From Mycobacteroides franklinii (GTDB taxonomy: Bacteria > Actinomycetota > Actinomycetes > Mycobacteriales > Mycobacteriaceae), in assembly GCF_002013895.1 (NCBI RefSeq), contig NZ_MAFQ01000006.1, positions 434,001 to 498,000 of the forward strand: DNA of 64,000 nt, written 5' to 3'. Shown in pieces: positions 17,851-26,439 of this stretch. The translations under genes and the position numbers were made by a program. Position 1 is the stretch's first letter; the number at the start of each line of letters is the position of its first letter. A model generated the notes under the pieces. That model ran no database searches and had not been told where the DNA came from. It saw nothing but the letters and a program-made list of their open reading frames with translations.

Positions 17851-19494
17851 GTGGACGGACAGTCGATGCAGACACCCGAACTCACCATTCCGGCCGCATT
17901 GGACCAGGCAGCCGCCCGTTTCGGCGAGCGCGATGCCCTCTATGCCGGGCCTGATGGTCTTCACGCAAGCGGTTCATCCGACGGTTCCTGGCTGTCTTTT
18001 GCCGAACTTCGCACCCGCGCCCGGCGCTTCGCCGCGGCATTGATCGCACTCGACATCACGCACGGAGATCGGGTGGCCATCTGGTCTCCCAACTCGTGGC
18101 ATTGGCCCATCGCCTGCCTTGGCGCGCAGTACGCCGGAGCCGCCGTCGTCCCGATGAACACCCGCTACACGGTTGACGAAGCGACAGACATCCTGCAGCG
18201 CAGCGAGGCTCGGGTCCTGGTGTCGGTCGGGGTGTTCCTCGGCTCGGACCGCATCGCACAGCTCGATACGTCGTCCCTGCCCGATCTGCGGCACATCGTA
18301 AGGGTGGCGGTGGAGGCCGGCGACGACTCCACCTGGGACGCGTTCGTCGCGCACGGAGACGACGTCAGCGACGAAGACATCGACGCGCGCAAGGCCGTCG
18401 TGGGTTCGGAAGACATCAGCGACATCCTCTTCACCTCCGGCACCACCGGACGCAGCAAGGGTGTGCTGTGCATGCACCGCCAGCCGCTGGCCGCCTCTCT
18501 GGCCTGGGCCACCTACGGCGAGTTCACCGAGAACGACAGGTACCTCTGTGTCAACCCGTTCTTCCACAACTTCGGATACAAGGCCGGCATTCTGGCCTGC
18601 CTGCAGACCGGCGCCGCGCTCATGCCACAGCTGACCTTCGACCCCGAAAGGGCGATGGCCGCGGTGCAGGAACACAAGATCACCGTGCTACCCGGCGCGC
18701 CCACCATCTTCCAGATGCTGCTCGATCACCCCGCGCGCAAGAACTACGACCTGACCTCACTGCGATATTCGGTGACGGGCGCGGCCGTGGTGCCGGTGGT
18801 GCTGATCGAACGCATGCAATCCGAGCTGGACTTCGACCTGGTGCTCACCGCCTACGGCCTCACCGAAACCCAGGGCTTCGCCACAATCTGTCGCTCCGAT
18901 GACGACGCCGTCACTGTCGCGACCACCTGTGGGCGCCCCATGATCGGCTACGAGCTGCGCATCGACGGTGCCGAAAAACCCGGCGACGAAGGCGAAGTGC
19001 TGCTGCGCAGCGCCAACGTGATGAAGGGCTACCTCGACGATCCCCAGGCCACCGCCGAGACCATCGATACCGACGGCTGGCTACACACCGGTGACATCGG
19101 CAAGCTCGATGAACGCGGCAATCTGACCATCACCGACCGGCTCAAGGACATGTACATCTGCGGCGGGTTCAACGTGTACCCCGCCGAGATCGAGCAGGTA
19201 CTGATGCGCCTCGACGGGGTGGCCGACGCCGCCGTGATCGGGGTGCCCGACGAGCGCCTCGGCGAGGTCGGCAAGGCGTATTTGGTGCTGCGCGATGGCG
19301 CCAGCCTCGATGCGCAGGCGGTAATCGATTACAGCGCAAAGCATGTGGCGAATTTCAAGAAGCCGCGGTTTGTCGAGTTCCTCGACGGACTTCCCCGCAA
19401 CTTGGGCGGCAAGGTGGTCAAACCCACCCTGCGGGCCATGCATCGCGATAAGCAGTTGCGCGAAGAGCAGAGGGCACAGAAGGAGAGCAGCTAG
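17851..19494 (+). CDS. fadD3: FadD3, HIP-CoA synthetase
   Basis: 547 residues from GTG 17851; ATG 17866 would give 542. The AGAGGAGA stretch abuts the GTG, so the start is not certain. Seen: AMP-binding P-loop TSGTTGRSKGV at 195-205, YGLTETQG, and WLHTGDIGKLDERG with the C-terminal hinge. Known: FadD3 (Rv3561) ligates CoA to HIP, the propionate-bearing C/D-ring remnant released after A/B-ring cleavage, and HIP-CoA is the KstR2 inducer. It is the first gene of fadD3-fadE31-fadE32-fadE33. Confidence 0.95.
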   Translation: MDGQSMQTPELTIPAALDQAAARFGERDALYAGPDGLHASGSSDGSWLSFAELRTRARRFAAALIALDITHGDRVAIWSPNSWHWPIACLGAQYAGAAVVPMNTRYTVDEATDILQRSEARVLVSVGVFLGSDRIAQLDTSSLPDLRHIVRVAVEAGDDSTWDAFVAHGDDVSDEDIDARKAVVGSEDISDILFTSGTTGRSKGVLCMHRQPLAASLAWATYGEFTENDRYLCVNPFFHNFGYKAGILACLQTGAALMPQLTFDPERAMAAVQEHKITVLPGAPTIFQMLLDHPARKNYDLTSLRYSVTGAAVVPVVLIERMQSELDFDLVLTAYGLTETQGFATICRSDDDAVTVATTCGRPMIGYELRIDGAEKPGDEGEVLLRSANVMKGYLDDPQATAETIDTDGWLHTGDIGKLDERGNLTITDRLKDMYICGGFNVYPAEIEQVLMRLDGVADAAVIGVPDERLGEVGKAYLVLRDGASLDAQAVIDYSAKHVANFKKPRFVEFLDGLPRNLGGKVVKPTLRAMHRDKQLREEQRAQKESS

Positions 19495-20690
19495 TGGACC
19501 TACTTCTTGACGATGAGACCGAAGCCTTCCGGGTCGAGGTGCGCGAATTCCTGGCGGCCAACGTCCCGAATCCGCCGCTGCCCTCCTATGACTCACCGGA
19601 AGGCGCGGTGGCACACCGCCAATGGGAGCGCACCCTGTATGACGCGGGATTCTCCGCGGTGTCCTGGCCTAAGGAATATGGCGGCCGCGATGTCACCCTG
19701 CTGCAGTGGGTGATCTTCGAAGAGGAGTACTTCAAGGCAGGCGCCCCGGCGCGCATCAGCCAGAACGGCATGTTCCTGCTGGGGCCGACACTGTTCGCGC
19801 ACGGCAGCAAGGACCAGCTGGATCGCATTCTGCCGAAGATGGCCAACGGCGACGAGATCTGGGCGCAGGCATGGTCGGAGCCGGAGTCCGGTAGCGACCT
19901 GGCGTCGCTGCGCTCCCCCGCCCGCAAGGTGGACGGGGGCTGGCGCCTGTCCGGGCAGAAGATCTGGAGTTCGCGAGCGCCGTTTGCGGACAGGGCATTC
20001 GGGCTGTTCCGCTCTGGAGCCGCGGAGCCGGCGACATCCGGACAGCGCCCCAGTCGTCATGATGGGCTGACGTACTTCATGTTCGATCTCAAGGCCGAGG
20101 GGGTCACGGTCCGCCCCATCCCACAGCTCGACGGCGACCCTGGCTTCGCCGAGATCTTCCTGGACGATGTGTTCGTGCCCGACGAGGACGTCATCGGCGC
20201 GGTGGATGACGGTTGGCGCGTCGCCATGAGCACCTCGAGCAATGAGCGTGGCATGTCGCTGCGCAGCCCCGGCCGTTTCCTTGCCACCGCCGACCGCTTG
20301 GTGGAGCTGTGGAAATCTGTGTCGGAGAACGGGTTTGCATCCGAGCGCGTCGCCGACGCCTGGATAGCAGCGCAGGCCTACCGACTCCACACCTTCGGTA
20401 CCGTGACCCGGTTATCCGGCGGCGGTGAGCTCGGTGCTGAATCCTCGATCACCAAGGTGTTCTGGTCCGAGCTGGACGTCGCCCTGCACGAGACGGCGAT
20501 CGACCTGCGCGGCGCCGACGGTGAGCTGACCGGACCCCCAGACGCCGACTGGACCTCCGGTTATCTGTTCTCACTCGGTGGCCCGATATACGCGGGCACC
20601 AACGAGATTCAGCGCAATATCATCGCCGAGCGCATCCTGGGCCTACCCAGAGAAAGCAGCGTAAGCGCTCGTACGGGAGGTGCCAAGTGA
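19494..20690 (+). CDS. fadE31: FadE31, acyl-CoA dehydrogenase
   Basis: 398 residues; its GTG shares the last base of the fadD3 stop (TAGTG), a coupled junction. Seen: QAWSEPESGSDLASLRSPAR, GQKIWSSRAPFAD, SNERGMSLRSPG in the base region and GPIYAGTNEIQRNII near the end, so it looks like a catalytically complete ACAD subunit. Known: Rv3562 in the KstR2 regulon; in actinobacterial steroid pathways such subunits pair with a shorter partner, and FadE32 follows immediately with a four-base overlap. The exact substrate is not settled from sequence. Confidence 0.88.
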   Translation: MDLLLDDETEAFRVEVREFLAANVPNPPLPSYDSPEGAVAHRQWERTLYDAGFSAVSWPKEYGGRDVTLLQWVIFEEEYFKAGAPARISQNGMFLLGPTLFAHGSKDQLDRILPKMANGDEIWAQAWSEPESGSDLASLRSPARKVDGGWRLSGQKIWSSRAPFADRAFGLFRSGAAEPATSGQRPSRHDGLTYFMFDLKAEGVTVRPIPQLDGDPGFAEIFLDDVFVPDEDVIGAVDDGWRVAMSTSSNERGMSLRSPGRFLATADRLVELWKSVSENGFASERVADAWIAAQAYRLHTFGTVTRLSGGGELGAESSITKVFWSELDVALHETAIDLRGADGELTGPPDADWTSGYLFSLGGPIYAGTNEIQRNIIAERILGLPRESSVSARTGGAK

Positions 20691-21640
20691 AGTTTGATCT
20701 GGACACTCAGCAGCGAGACTTCGCCGCCAGTATCGACGCCGCCCTGTCGACGGCGGACGTTCCCGCGGCGGCTCGCGCCTGGGCCGCCGGCAGTCACGAA
20801 TCCGGCCTGGCCGTCTGGTCGACGCTCGCCGAGCTGGGCGTGACGGCCCTTGCGGTCTCCGAGAAATATGACGGCATCGGCGCTCACCCGGTGGATCTGG
20901 TTGTCGCACTGGAGGGTTTGGGCAAGTGGGCTGTGCCTGGACCCGTCGTCGAGTCTCTCGCGGTGGCCCCGGTGCTGCTCGCGGAGGACGAACGCAGCGC
21001 CCAGCTCGCCTCCGGTGAACTCATCGCCACGGTCGCCGCACCTCCCCACACCCCGCGGGCTCTCGACGCGGACATCGCCGGGCTGGTGCTCATCGCCGAC
21101 GATATCGGGTTCCGTGAGGCCCGGGCCGGTGCGCAGCACGAGTCGATCGACGCCACTCGCCGGGTGTTCGATGTGACACCGGCCGGCGGCGGCGCCTCTC
21201 TGGACACCAGTCGCGCTATCGACTTTGGCGTACTTGCCATTTCGGCGCAGCTGATCGGCGCCGGACAGGCGCTGTTGGACCGTGCGGTGGAGTACGCCAA
21301 GCAGCGCTCCCAGTTCGGCCGACCGATCGGCTCCTACCAGGCCGTCAAGCACAAGCTGGCCGATGTGCACATCGCGCTGGAGCTGGCGCGCCCGCTGGTG
21401 TACGGCGCCGCACTTTCTCTAGCGGACGATTCCCCCACTGCGGCACGCGATGTGAGCGCCGCGAAGGTCGCCGCGGGCAAGGCCGCCTATCAGGCCGCAC
21501 GCTCCTCCCTACAGACCCACGGCGCCATCGGGTTCACCGCCGAATACGACCTTTCCCTATGGATCCTCAAGGTACGAGCCCTGACGTCGGCATGGGGTAC
21601 GCCGGAATGGCATCGGAACCGGGTATTGGAGGCACTGTGA
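20687..21640 (+). CDS. fadE32: FadE32, acyl-CoA dehydrogenase partner subunit
   Basis: 317 residues, short for an ACAD. The GTG start overlaps the fadE31 stop (GTGA). Seen: YAKQRSQFGRPIGSYQAVKH and QTHGAIGFTAEYDLSLWI, the C-terminal helices that bind FAD across the dimer, but the N-terminal and beta domains are degenerate. This is the pattern of the second subunit in alpha2beta2 ACADs. Known: Rv3563 of the KstR2 regulon. The stop overlaps the fadE33 start, so the trio fadE31-32-33 is translationally coupled. Confidence 0.88.
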   Translation: MKFDLDTQQRDFAASIDAALSTADVPAAARAWAAGSHESGLAVWSTLAELGVTALAVSEKYDGIGAHPVDLVVALEGLGKWAVPGPVVESLAVAPVLLAEDERSAQLASGELIATVAAPPHTPRALDADIAGLVLIADDIGFREARAGAQHESIDATRRVFDVTPAGGGASLDTSRAIDFGVLAISAQLIGAGQALLDRAVEYAKQRSQFGRPIGSYQAVKHKLADVHIALELARPLVYGAALSLADDSPTAARDVSAAKVAAGKAAYQAARSSLQTHGAIGFTAEYDLSLWILKVRALTSAWGTPEWHRNRVLEAL

Positions 21641-22590
21641 GCCCTTCCGTTAACGCCGAACGGCAGATGCTGCGTGACACCGTCCGCTCCTTGGTCACCA
21701 AGCGGGCTGACTCGAGCGCGGTCCGCGCCGCGATGGAGTCCGATCAGGGGTACGACGAAAACCTGTGGACGGTTCTGTGCGAGCAGGTCGGGGCCGCGGC
21801 GCTCTTGGTTCCGGAAGAATTGGGCGGTGCCGGAGGCGAACTCGCGGACGCGGCCGTCGTGGTCGAGGAGCTCGGCCGAGGGCTTGTTCCCAGCCCGCTG
21901 ATGGGCACACTGTGGGCAGAACTCGCTCTTCTCGGCACCGGGTACACCGGTGAGCTGCTGGAATCGCTGGCCGCCGGGGAATCGATCGGCACGGTGGCCT
22001 TCGATCCCGGATATGTCGTCAACGGAGATATCGCCGATGTGGTGCTGACTCTGGAGGATGACGAGGTGCGTCAGGCGGAGACCGTGTCCGCCACCCCGTT
22101 GTCCACCATGGATCCCACCCGTCGACTCGCCGCCCTCGCGGTGACCGAAAGCAAGCCGATCGGCGCCGCCCCGGGCCTGCTCGACAAAGCCGCGTTACTG
22201 CTGGCCGCCGAGCAGGTGGGCGCCGCCGCACGAGCACTCGAGCTCACCGTCGAGTACACCAAGACGCGAGTGCAATTCGGACGCGCCATCGGCAGCTTCC
22301 AGGCCCTCAAGCACCGGATGGCCGACCTGTACGTGCTGGTCGAATCCGCGCGCGCCGCCGTCTACCACGCTATCCAGGATCCAACTCCCGAGGCCGCGAC
22401 CGTGGCGAGAATCAAGGCCAGCGAGGCACTTTCGACAGTATCCGGGGATTCCATCCAACTGCACGGCGGTATCGCGATCACCTGGGAGCACGACGCGCAC
22501 CTGTACTTCAAGCGCGCACATGGCAGCGCACTATTGCTGGGCACACCGCGTCAGCTGCTGCCAAGTCTGGAGATCGCCGCGGGACTGTGA
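21637..22590 (+). CDS. fadE33: FadE33, acyl-CoA dehydrogenase partner subunit
   Basis: 317 residues from GTG 21637, chosen because it overlaps the fadE32 stop (GTGA); the frame is open to 21559 but that lies inside fadE32. Seen: EYTKTRVQFGRAIGSFQALK and LHGGIAITWEHDAHLY at the C-terminus, with a weakly conserved middle domain. Known: Rv3564; I recall it being described as the IpdE2 partner of FadE30. It is the last KstR2-regulon gene here; the M. tuberculosis aspB and nat genes that follow are missing, and accessory genes begin 21 bases after the stop. Confidence 0.88.
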   Translation: MSPSVNAERQMLRDTVRSLVTKRADSSAVRAAMESDQGYDENLWTVLCEQVGAAALLVPEELGGAGGELADAAVVVEELGRGLVPSPLMGTLWAELALLGTGYTGELLESLAAGESIGTVAFDPGYVVNGDIADVVLTLEDDEVRQAETVSATPLSTMDPTRRLAALAVTESKPIGAAPGLLDKAALLLAAEQVGAAARALELTVEYTKTRVQFGRAIGSFQALKHRMADLYVLVESARAAVYHAIQDPTPEAATVARIKASEALSTVSGDSIQLHGGIAITWEHDAHLYFKRAHGSALLLGTPRQLLPSLEIAAGL

Positions 22591-22611
22591 TCCCCGGCCT
22601 AGACTCCGGGC

Positions 22612-22986
22612 ATGGAGACCAAAGCCAGTCCCTGGCCCGCCTACCGGCTTGCTGCCGTCCTGCTCGGCGTCGGCGTCGTGCATTTCGTCGCGCCGAAGCC
22701 GTTTGACGACATCGTTCCCGCCGAACTACCCGGGAACGCGCGGTTCTATACCTATGCCTCGGGTGTTGCCGAACTCGGAACCGGCGCGCTGCTGCTGGCC
22801 CCCAAGACACGCAGGCTCGGCGGGACGATTGCTGCTCTGTTGTTCATCGCCGTGTTTCCCGCCAACGTCAACATGGTGCGGCTGTGGTGGGACAAGCCGT
22901 TGCCACTGAAGCTCGGCGCCATCGCCCGGCTGCCCCTGCAGATCCCGATGATCACCGAGGCGCTGAAAGTCCGCCGTACGTCGTAG
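22612..22986 (+). CDS. DoxX-like integral membrane protein
   Basis: 124 residues with three to four hydrophobic segments (about 12-30, 46-61, 70-86 and 99-115). Seen: the motif ASGVAELGTGALLLAP and the ending FPANVNMVRLWW followed by LRLPLQIPM-like residues, which fit the small DoxX/DoxX-like family. These proteins are of poorly defined function, sometimes linked to redox or thiol stress. It begins 21 bases after fadE33 and could be read through from that operon. It converges on arr with 17 bases between the stops. Confidence 0.75.
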   Translation: METKASPWPAYRLAAVLLGVGVVHFVAPKPFDDIVPAELPGNARFYTYASGVAELGTGALLLAPKTRRLGGTIAALLFIAVFPANVNMVRLWWDKPLPLKLGAIARLPLQIPMITEALKVRRTS

Positions 22987-23003
22987 CGGCGTCCTCGTCG
23001 CGT

Positions 23004-23429
23004 CTAGTCATAGATGACGGCGTTTCCCTCGCGCCGCAGATCCGCCAACCCCGCACGGAAGGTCTCCATGAATTCCGGTGGGGGTCCTACCCAGTCCATG
23101 ACCTCGCCAACGATGCGCACGGGTTCCCGGCTGCGGTACGAGTGGGTTGGGTTTCCCGGGAATTTTTTGTCCGTCACATTCGGGTCGTCTTCCAGGGTGC
23201 CCTCCGGTTCCACGATGTAGACATGACCCCTGCCCTCACCTTTGGCCATGATGGCTGCCAGCCCCGCGCCCACCAATGTCTTCGTCACGTAAACGTGGTT
23301 CATGATGCGGCCCTCTTCGTAGTTCGAGAGATGCCCGGGCGTCAATAGATCACCCACTTCCAGGTCGGCCTTGGTGCCGTGGAAGTAGGCGCCCGACTCG
23401 TGCGCCTCGAAAAAGTCCGGCATCGTCAT
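23004..23429 (-). CDS. arr: Rifamycin ADP-ribosyltransferase Arr
   Basis: 141 residues from ATG 23429; in-frame starts six bases downstream and further upstream exist. Seen: GAYFHGTKADLEVGD, GRIMNHVYVT, VEPEGTLEDDPNVTDKKFPG and SYRSREPVRIVGEV, a clear match to M. smegmatis Arr. The key trio His19, Tyr49 and Asp84 of that enzyme corresponds to His17, Tyr47 and Asp82 here, so it should be active. Known: Arr transfers ADP-ribose from NAD to the C23 hydroxyl of rifampicin, giving intrinsic resistance in M. abscessus. An inverted repeat at 23481 probably controls it. Confidence 0.95.
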   Translation of the reverse strand: MTMPDFFEAHESGAYFHGTKADLEVGDLLTPGHLSNYEEGRIMNHVYVTKTLVGAGLAAIMAKGEGRGHVYIVEPEGTLEDDPNVTDKKFPGNPTHSYRSREPVRIVGEVMDWVGPPPEFMETFRAGLADLRREGNAVIYD

Positions 23430-23480
23430 CCCAGGTCCCATCAGTCGACAATTCGTGGTCGCAGGATTGTGCGCCACGTT

Positions 23481-23503
23481 GGGGGCCTTGCCGCAAGCCC
23501 CCC
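23481..23503 (-). promoter_or_regulatory. Rifamycin-associated element (RAE)-like palindrome upstream of arr
   Basis: On the arr strand the core reads GGGGCTTGCGGCAAGGCCCC, an inverted repeat with a 3-base loop. This agrees with the RAE as I remember it, found upstream of rifamycin-inactivation genes in actinobacteria. It starts about five bases after a TATGAC -10-like hexamer (23509-23514), so it would lie at the start of the transcript, about 50 bases before the ATG. Confidence 0.75.
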
Positions 23504-23574
23504 TTCGTGTCATATTTTGAAAGGGGAGAAGCCAAAAGGTTGACCCGAAATCCGCGCGGTGGTCGGGTTGACTC

Positions 23575-24849
23575 ATGCCGCTACAGATATCCGACCGAGA
23601 ACGCGAAGCCCTGGCGCAGGTCACCCAGTTCCCGCTGCTGGCCGCGATCACCGGTCGCCGCTCGCGACGTTTCCCCGCTGGCGGTCGCATACCCGACGGC
23701 CCACTGGCATACACCAGCGGCCAACCGGTCACGCCGATATCGGAAGTCGAACGGGCACTGATCCTTTCGGTAGTCGGTGGCGTCACCGGGTGGCACTACG
23801 GCATCACTCATCACCCCGGATATGCCCCCGCATTCCCGAACTACTCCGGCAGCGCCACCGGCCGCACCTTTCCCTCCGCCGCCGGCTTCCATACCAGCCA
23901 GCTGTTTTTCACCGACGACACCGGGATCTACCTGCTGCCCACCCGCGATGAAACTCCACAAGAGTTCACGACCATCGAGGAGTGGATAAGCCACACCGCC
24001 GACTCGTACGTGCGAATCTCGGACAAACGTCTGGAGTTGCCACGCGAAGAGCCGTACATGGAGGGCCACAACATCTGGATTGGCAACCACCCAGGCAGCC
24101 TGCTGGCCTTTCCGGTGGCCGATCTGGCCGAACATCTGATCGCGAACCTGTCGTTCTTCGCCGCCAATGGCTACCTCGTCTACGACGACATCAACAACCA
24201 GAGCATTCCGGGCACCGAAAAATTCGACAGCCTGCGCCATTACGACGATCCGATTCCGCTGTCCTTCGTCGAGCAATACACGCTCACCGAGGCAAGTGCC
24301 GAGCTGGCCACCGCCACACACAACGGGGTGCTGCTACTACAAGCGCTCGGTCTGGGCGGCTGGATGTTCGACGGACTCGACCGACTGTCGGTGCTCGGCG
24401 GATCGGGTGATCCGCGCGCTCCGGGTATCGGGTTCCGATCGGACAACGACCACCGGTGGCCTTTTCCTAATGCCACCGGTCTGCCCGGATTCTTCGAGAC
24501 CCTCAGCCCGCCGCACGTGCCGACGATCGCGGCCGGCGTGGATAAGTACATCGAGCGCAAGTACGGCCCGGGCGGCCCCTTCCACCCTGACACCCCCGGG
24601 GCCTGGGCCGATTCTCGCAAGGTGCGCTCGGCCGCGTTACCCGCCGAGGCGATCCGGGAAATCGTCACCGTGGAGGCCTCATACATCTATGACACGTTTG
24701 GCAAGATTCCCGGTACCGTCCCCACCGTCCATGTCCTGATGTACCTGCAGGCCCAGAACATCGACCTGGGCTTCTACGACACGCACTTCGGTCCCGGCGC
24801 CTATCTGCCGACGCACGCCGAACACGCCCGGCGCTGGTACGGACGCTAA
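23575..24849 (+). CDS. 424-residue protein of unknown function, possible nitroreductase-like N-terminal domain
   Basis: I do not recognise a named family. No signal peptide or membrane segment is visible. Seen: AITGRRSRRFPAGG at 23-36, PISEVERALILSVVGGVTGW at 54-73, then PSAAGFHTSQLFFTDDTGIY at 101-120. This order (RRS-R, a PLS-type helix, PSA-G-H) recalls the FMN nitroreductase/SagB-like fold, but the match is weak. The C-terminal half has conserved-looking Trp, His and Pro motifs (GWMFDGLDRLSVLGG, THAEHARRWYG). It is divergent from arr, with its start 145 bases from the arr start. Shine-Dalgarno sequence weak. Confidence 0.6.
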   Translation: MPLQISDREREALAQVTQFPLLAAITGRRSRRFPAGGRIPDGPLAYTSGQPVTPISEVERALILSVVGGVTGWHYGITHHPGYAPAFPNYSGSATGRTFPSAAGFHTSQLFFTDDTGIYLLPTRDETPQEFTTIEEWISHTADSYVRISDKRLELPREEPYMEGHNIWIGNHPGSLLAFPVADLAEHLIANLSFFAANGYLVYDDINNQSIPGTEKFDSLRHYDDPIPLSFVEQYTLTEASAELATATHNGVLLLQALGLGGWMFDGLDRLSVLGGSGDPRAPGIGFRSDNDHRWPFPNATGLPGFFETLSPPHVPTIAAGVDKYIERKYGPGGPFHPDTPGAWADSRKVRSAALPAEAIREIVTVEASYIYDTFGKIPGTVPTVHVLMYLQAQNIDLGFYDTHFGPGAYLPTHAEHARRWYGR

Positions 24850-24914
24850 TCGCGTTCACAGACGGGCACAGCGACTTTCACAAGTTCTTCACATTGGTTT
24901 GCTAGGTTCGCCAC

Positions 24915-25175
24915 ATGTTCGAGGCGATGCTGGCCGAAGCCGGTGTGAGCCAGTGCTCTGGCCATCCGGGCATTCCCGCCTGCCAACAATTCAACCAGGG
25001 ATTCGGTTTCTTTCTCCTTGGGCTCGTCGGGGTGTTCATGACGGGAATCATGGGACTTTGCGTGGCTCTACGGGCAGCGAAAGCCGAAGCCGCACAACCA
25101 ACCCGATGGGGCCTAGCGCTGGTCATCGCAAACCTGGGGTCACTCGTGTTGCTCGTGTTCAGCGTGGTGGGTTAG
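24915..25175 (+). CDS. Tiny membrane protein, function unknown
   Basis: 86 residues with two strong hydrophobic segments at about 30-51 (FGFFLLGLVGVFMTGIMGLC) and 68-86, joined by a short Lys/Ala-rich loop. Two Cys (14 and 23) precede the first helix and may pair. No family recognised. It starts 65 bases after the 424-residue gene and ends about 145 bases before the agmatine-deiminase relative, all on the same strand. A hypothetical protein, but the codon pattern and helix spacing look real. Confidence 0.6.
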   Translation: MFEAMLAEAGVSQCSGHPGIPACQQFNQGFGFFLLGLVGVFMTGIMGLCVALRAAKAEAAQPTRWGLALVIANLGSLVLLVFSVVG

Positions 25176-25319
25176 CCGAGAAGGGTCGGCTGAGTCACTG
25201 CACGTCCATGGACTTCACGTGGCGCCAAGATTGCCGGCAACGCCGCTCGCTAGATTGCTGAGCCCTACCCGGACGGATTGATCGCCGCGCGTGGACCCCC
25301 AACCCGGCACAATCGGTCC

Positions 25320-26432
25320 ATGCGTCGGAGAAGGCTGCTTCAGCTCGGTGCGGCAACCGCAGGCGGAATCTTGCTAGCCGCGTGCACCGACGTACCAGTT
25401 GAGGGCGACGATACCGACGTGGTGCACGACAGCAGACCCTGGCACATGCCTGATGAAGGCGAGCCACATCTGCGAACCTGGATGGCCTTCGGCGCCAGCC
25501 CAGAGATCTGGGGACGACGGCTGAACCGCAAGGTGCAACAGAATCTCGGCACCATCGCCCAGGCCATCGCGCAATTCGAACCAGTGTCGATGTTGGTGCG
25601 ACCTGATGAGACCGAGCTGGCACGCCAATTGGCCGGGCCCAATGTGGAGTTGGTTCCGGCCCCACTGGAGGACCTGTGGGTACGCGACAGCGGATCCGTC
25701 TTCGTCCGCAACGAAAGCGGCAGAGCAGCTGTTGATTTCAACTTCAACGGCTGGGGCGACAAACAAGAACACGAGTCGGATGCCAAGGTCGCGGTCGAGG
25801 TGGCCAAGCGTGCGGGAGTTCCCGTGCTGCACACCAATCTTGTCCTGGAAGGCGGCGGTATCGAAGTCGATGGCCGGGGCACCGCAATCATCACCGAAAG
25901 CTGTGTTCTCAACAGCAACCGCAACCAGGGTCGATCCAAGAGCGATGTGGAAGCCGAGTTGCGGCGCCTACTGGGCCTGCAGAAGATCATCTGGCTGCCC
26001 GGCATCGCGGGCATGGACATCACCGACGGGCATACCGATTTCTACGCGCGGTTCGCCGGGCCGGGGGTAGTCGTAGCCGGGCTCGACAATGACCCCGATT
26101 CGTTTGACTACCACGTGACACGCCGTCACCTCGACATCCTCGACAAGGCGACGGACGTGGCCGGACGCCCTCTGCACGTGGAAGTGCTCGAAGCACCCCG
26201 GCAAGGGCGCGATGACTTCGACTCAGAGGATTTCGCGGCCGGTTACATCAACTTTTATGTCTGCAACGGCGGCGTCATCGCGCCCGAATTCGGAGACCCC
26301 GGCGCCGACGAGGCGGCCAAGTCCACCCTGGAACGAGTCTTCCCGAACCGCAGGGTGGTTCAGCTCGATATCGACGGTATCGCCGCGGGCGGCGGCGGCA
26401 TCCACTGCGCCACGCAGCAAGAGCCCCGATAG
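25320..26432 (+). CDS. Exported agmatine deiminase/peptidyl-arginine deiminase family lipoprotein
   Basis: 370 residues from ATG 25320. Seen: four arginines at the N-terminus, then a hydrophobic stretch ending LLAAC with Cys22, a Tat-type signal with lipobox. The catalytic scaffold of the guanidine-modifying superfamily is present: DLWVRDSGSVFV at 119-130, EGGG at 177-180, DGHTDFYARF with His238, and GGGIHCATQQ with Cys363 as nucleophile. Known members hydrolyse agmatine to N-carbamoylputrescine, or deiminate peptidyl arginine. Export would place the activity outside the membrane, unusual for agmatine deiminases. Substrate not assignable. Confidence 0.85.
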   Translation: MRRRRLLQLGAATAGGILLAACTDVPVEGDDTDVVHDSRPWHMPDEGEPHLRTWMAFGASPEIWGRRLNRKVQQNLGTIAQAIAQFEPVSMLVRPDETELARQLAGPNVELVPAPLEDLWVRDSGSVFVRNESGRAAVDFNFNGWGDKQEHESDAKVAVEVAKRAGVPVLHTNLVLEGGGIEVDGRGTAIITESCVLNSNRNQGRSKSDVEAELRRLLGLQKIIWLPGIAGMDITDGHTDFYARFAGPGVVVAGLDNDPDSFDYHVTRRHLDILDKATDVAGRPLHVEVLEAPRQGRDDFDSEDFAAGYINFYVCNGGVIAPEFGDPGADEAAKSTLERVFPNRRVVQLDIDGIAAGGGGIHCATQQEPR

Positions 26433-26439
26433 CACCGAC

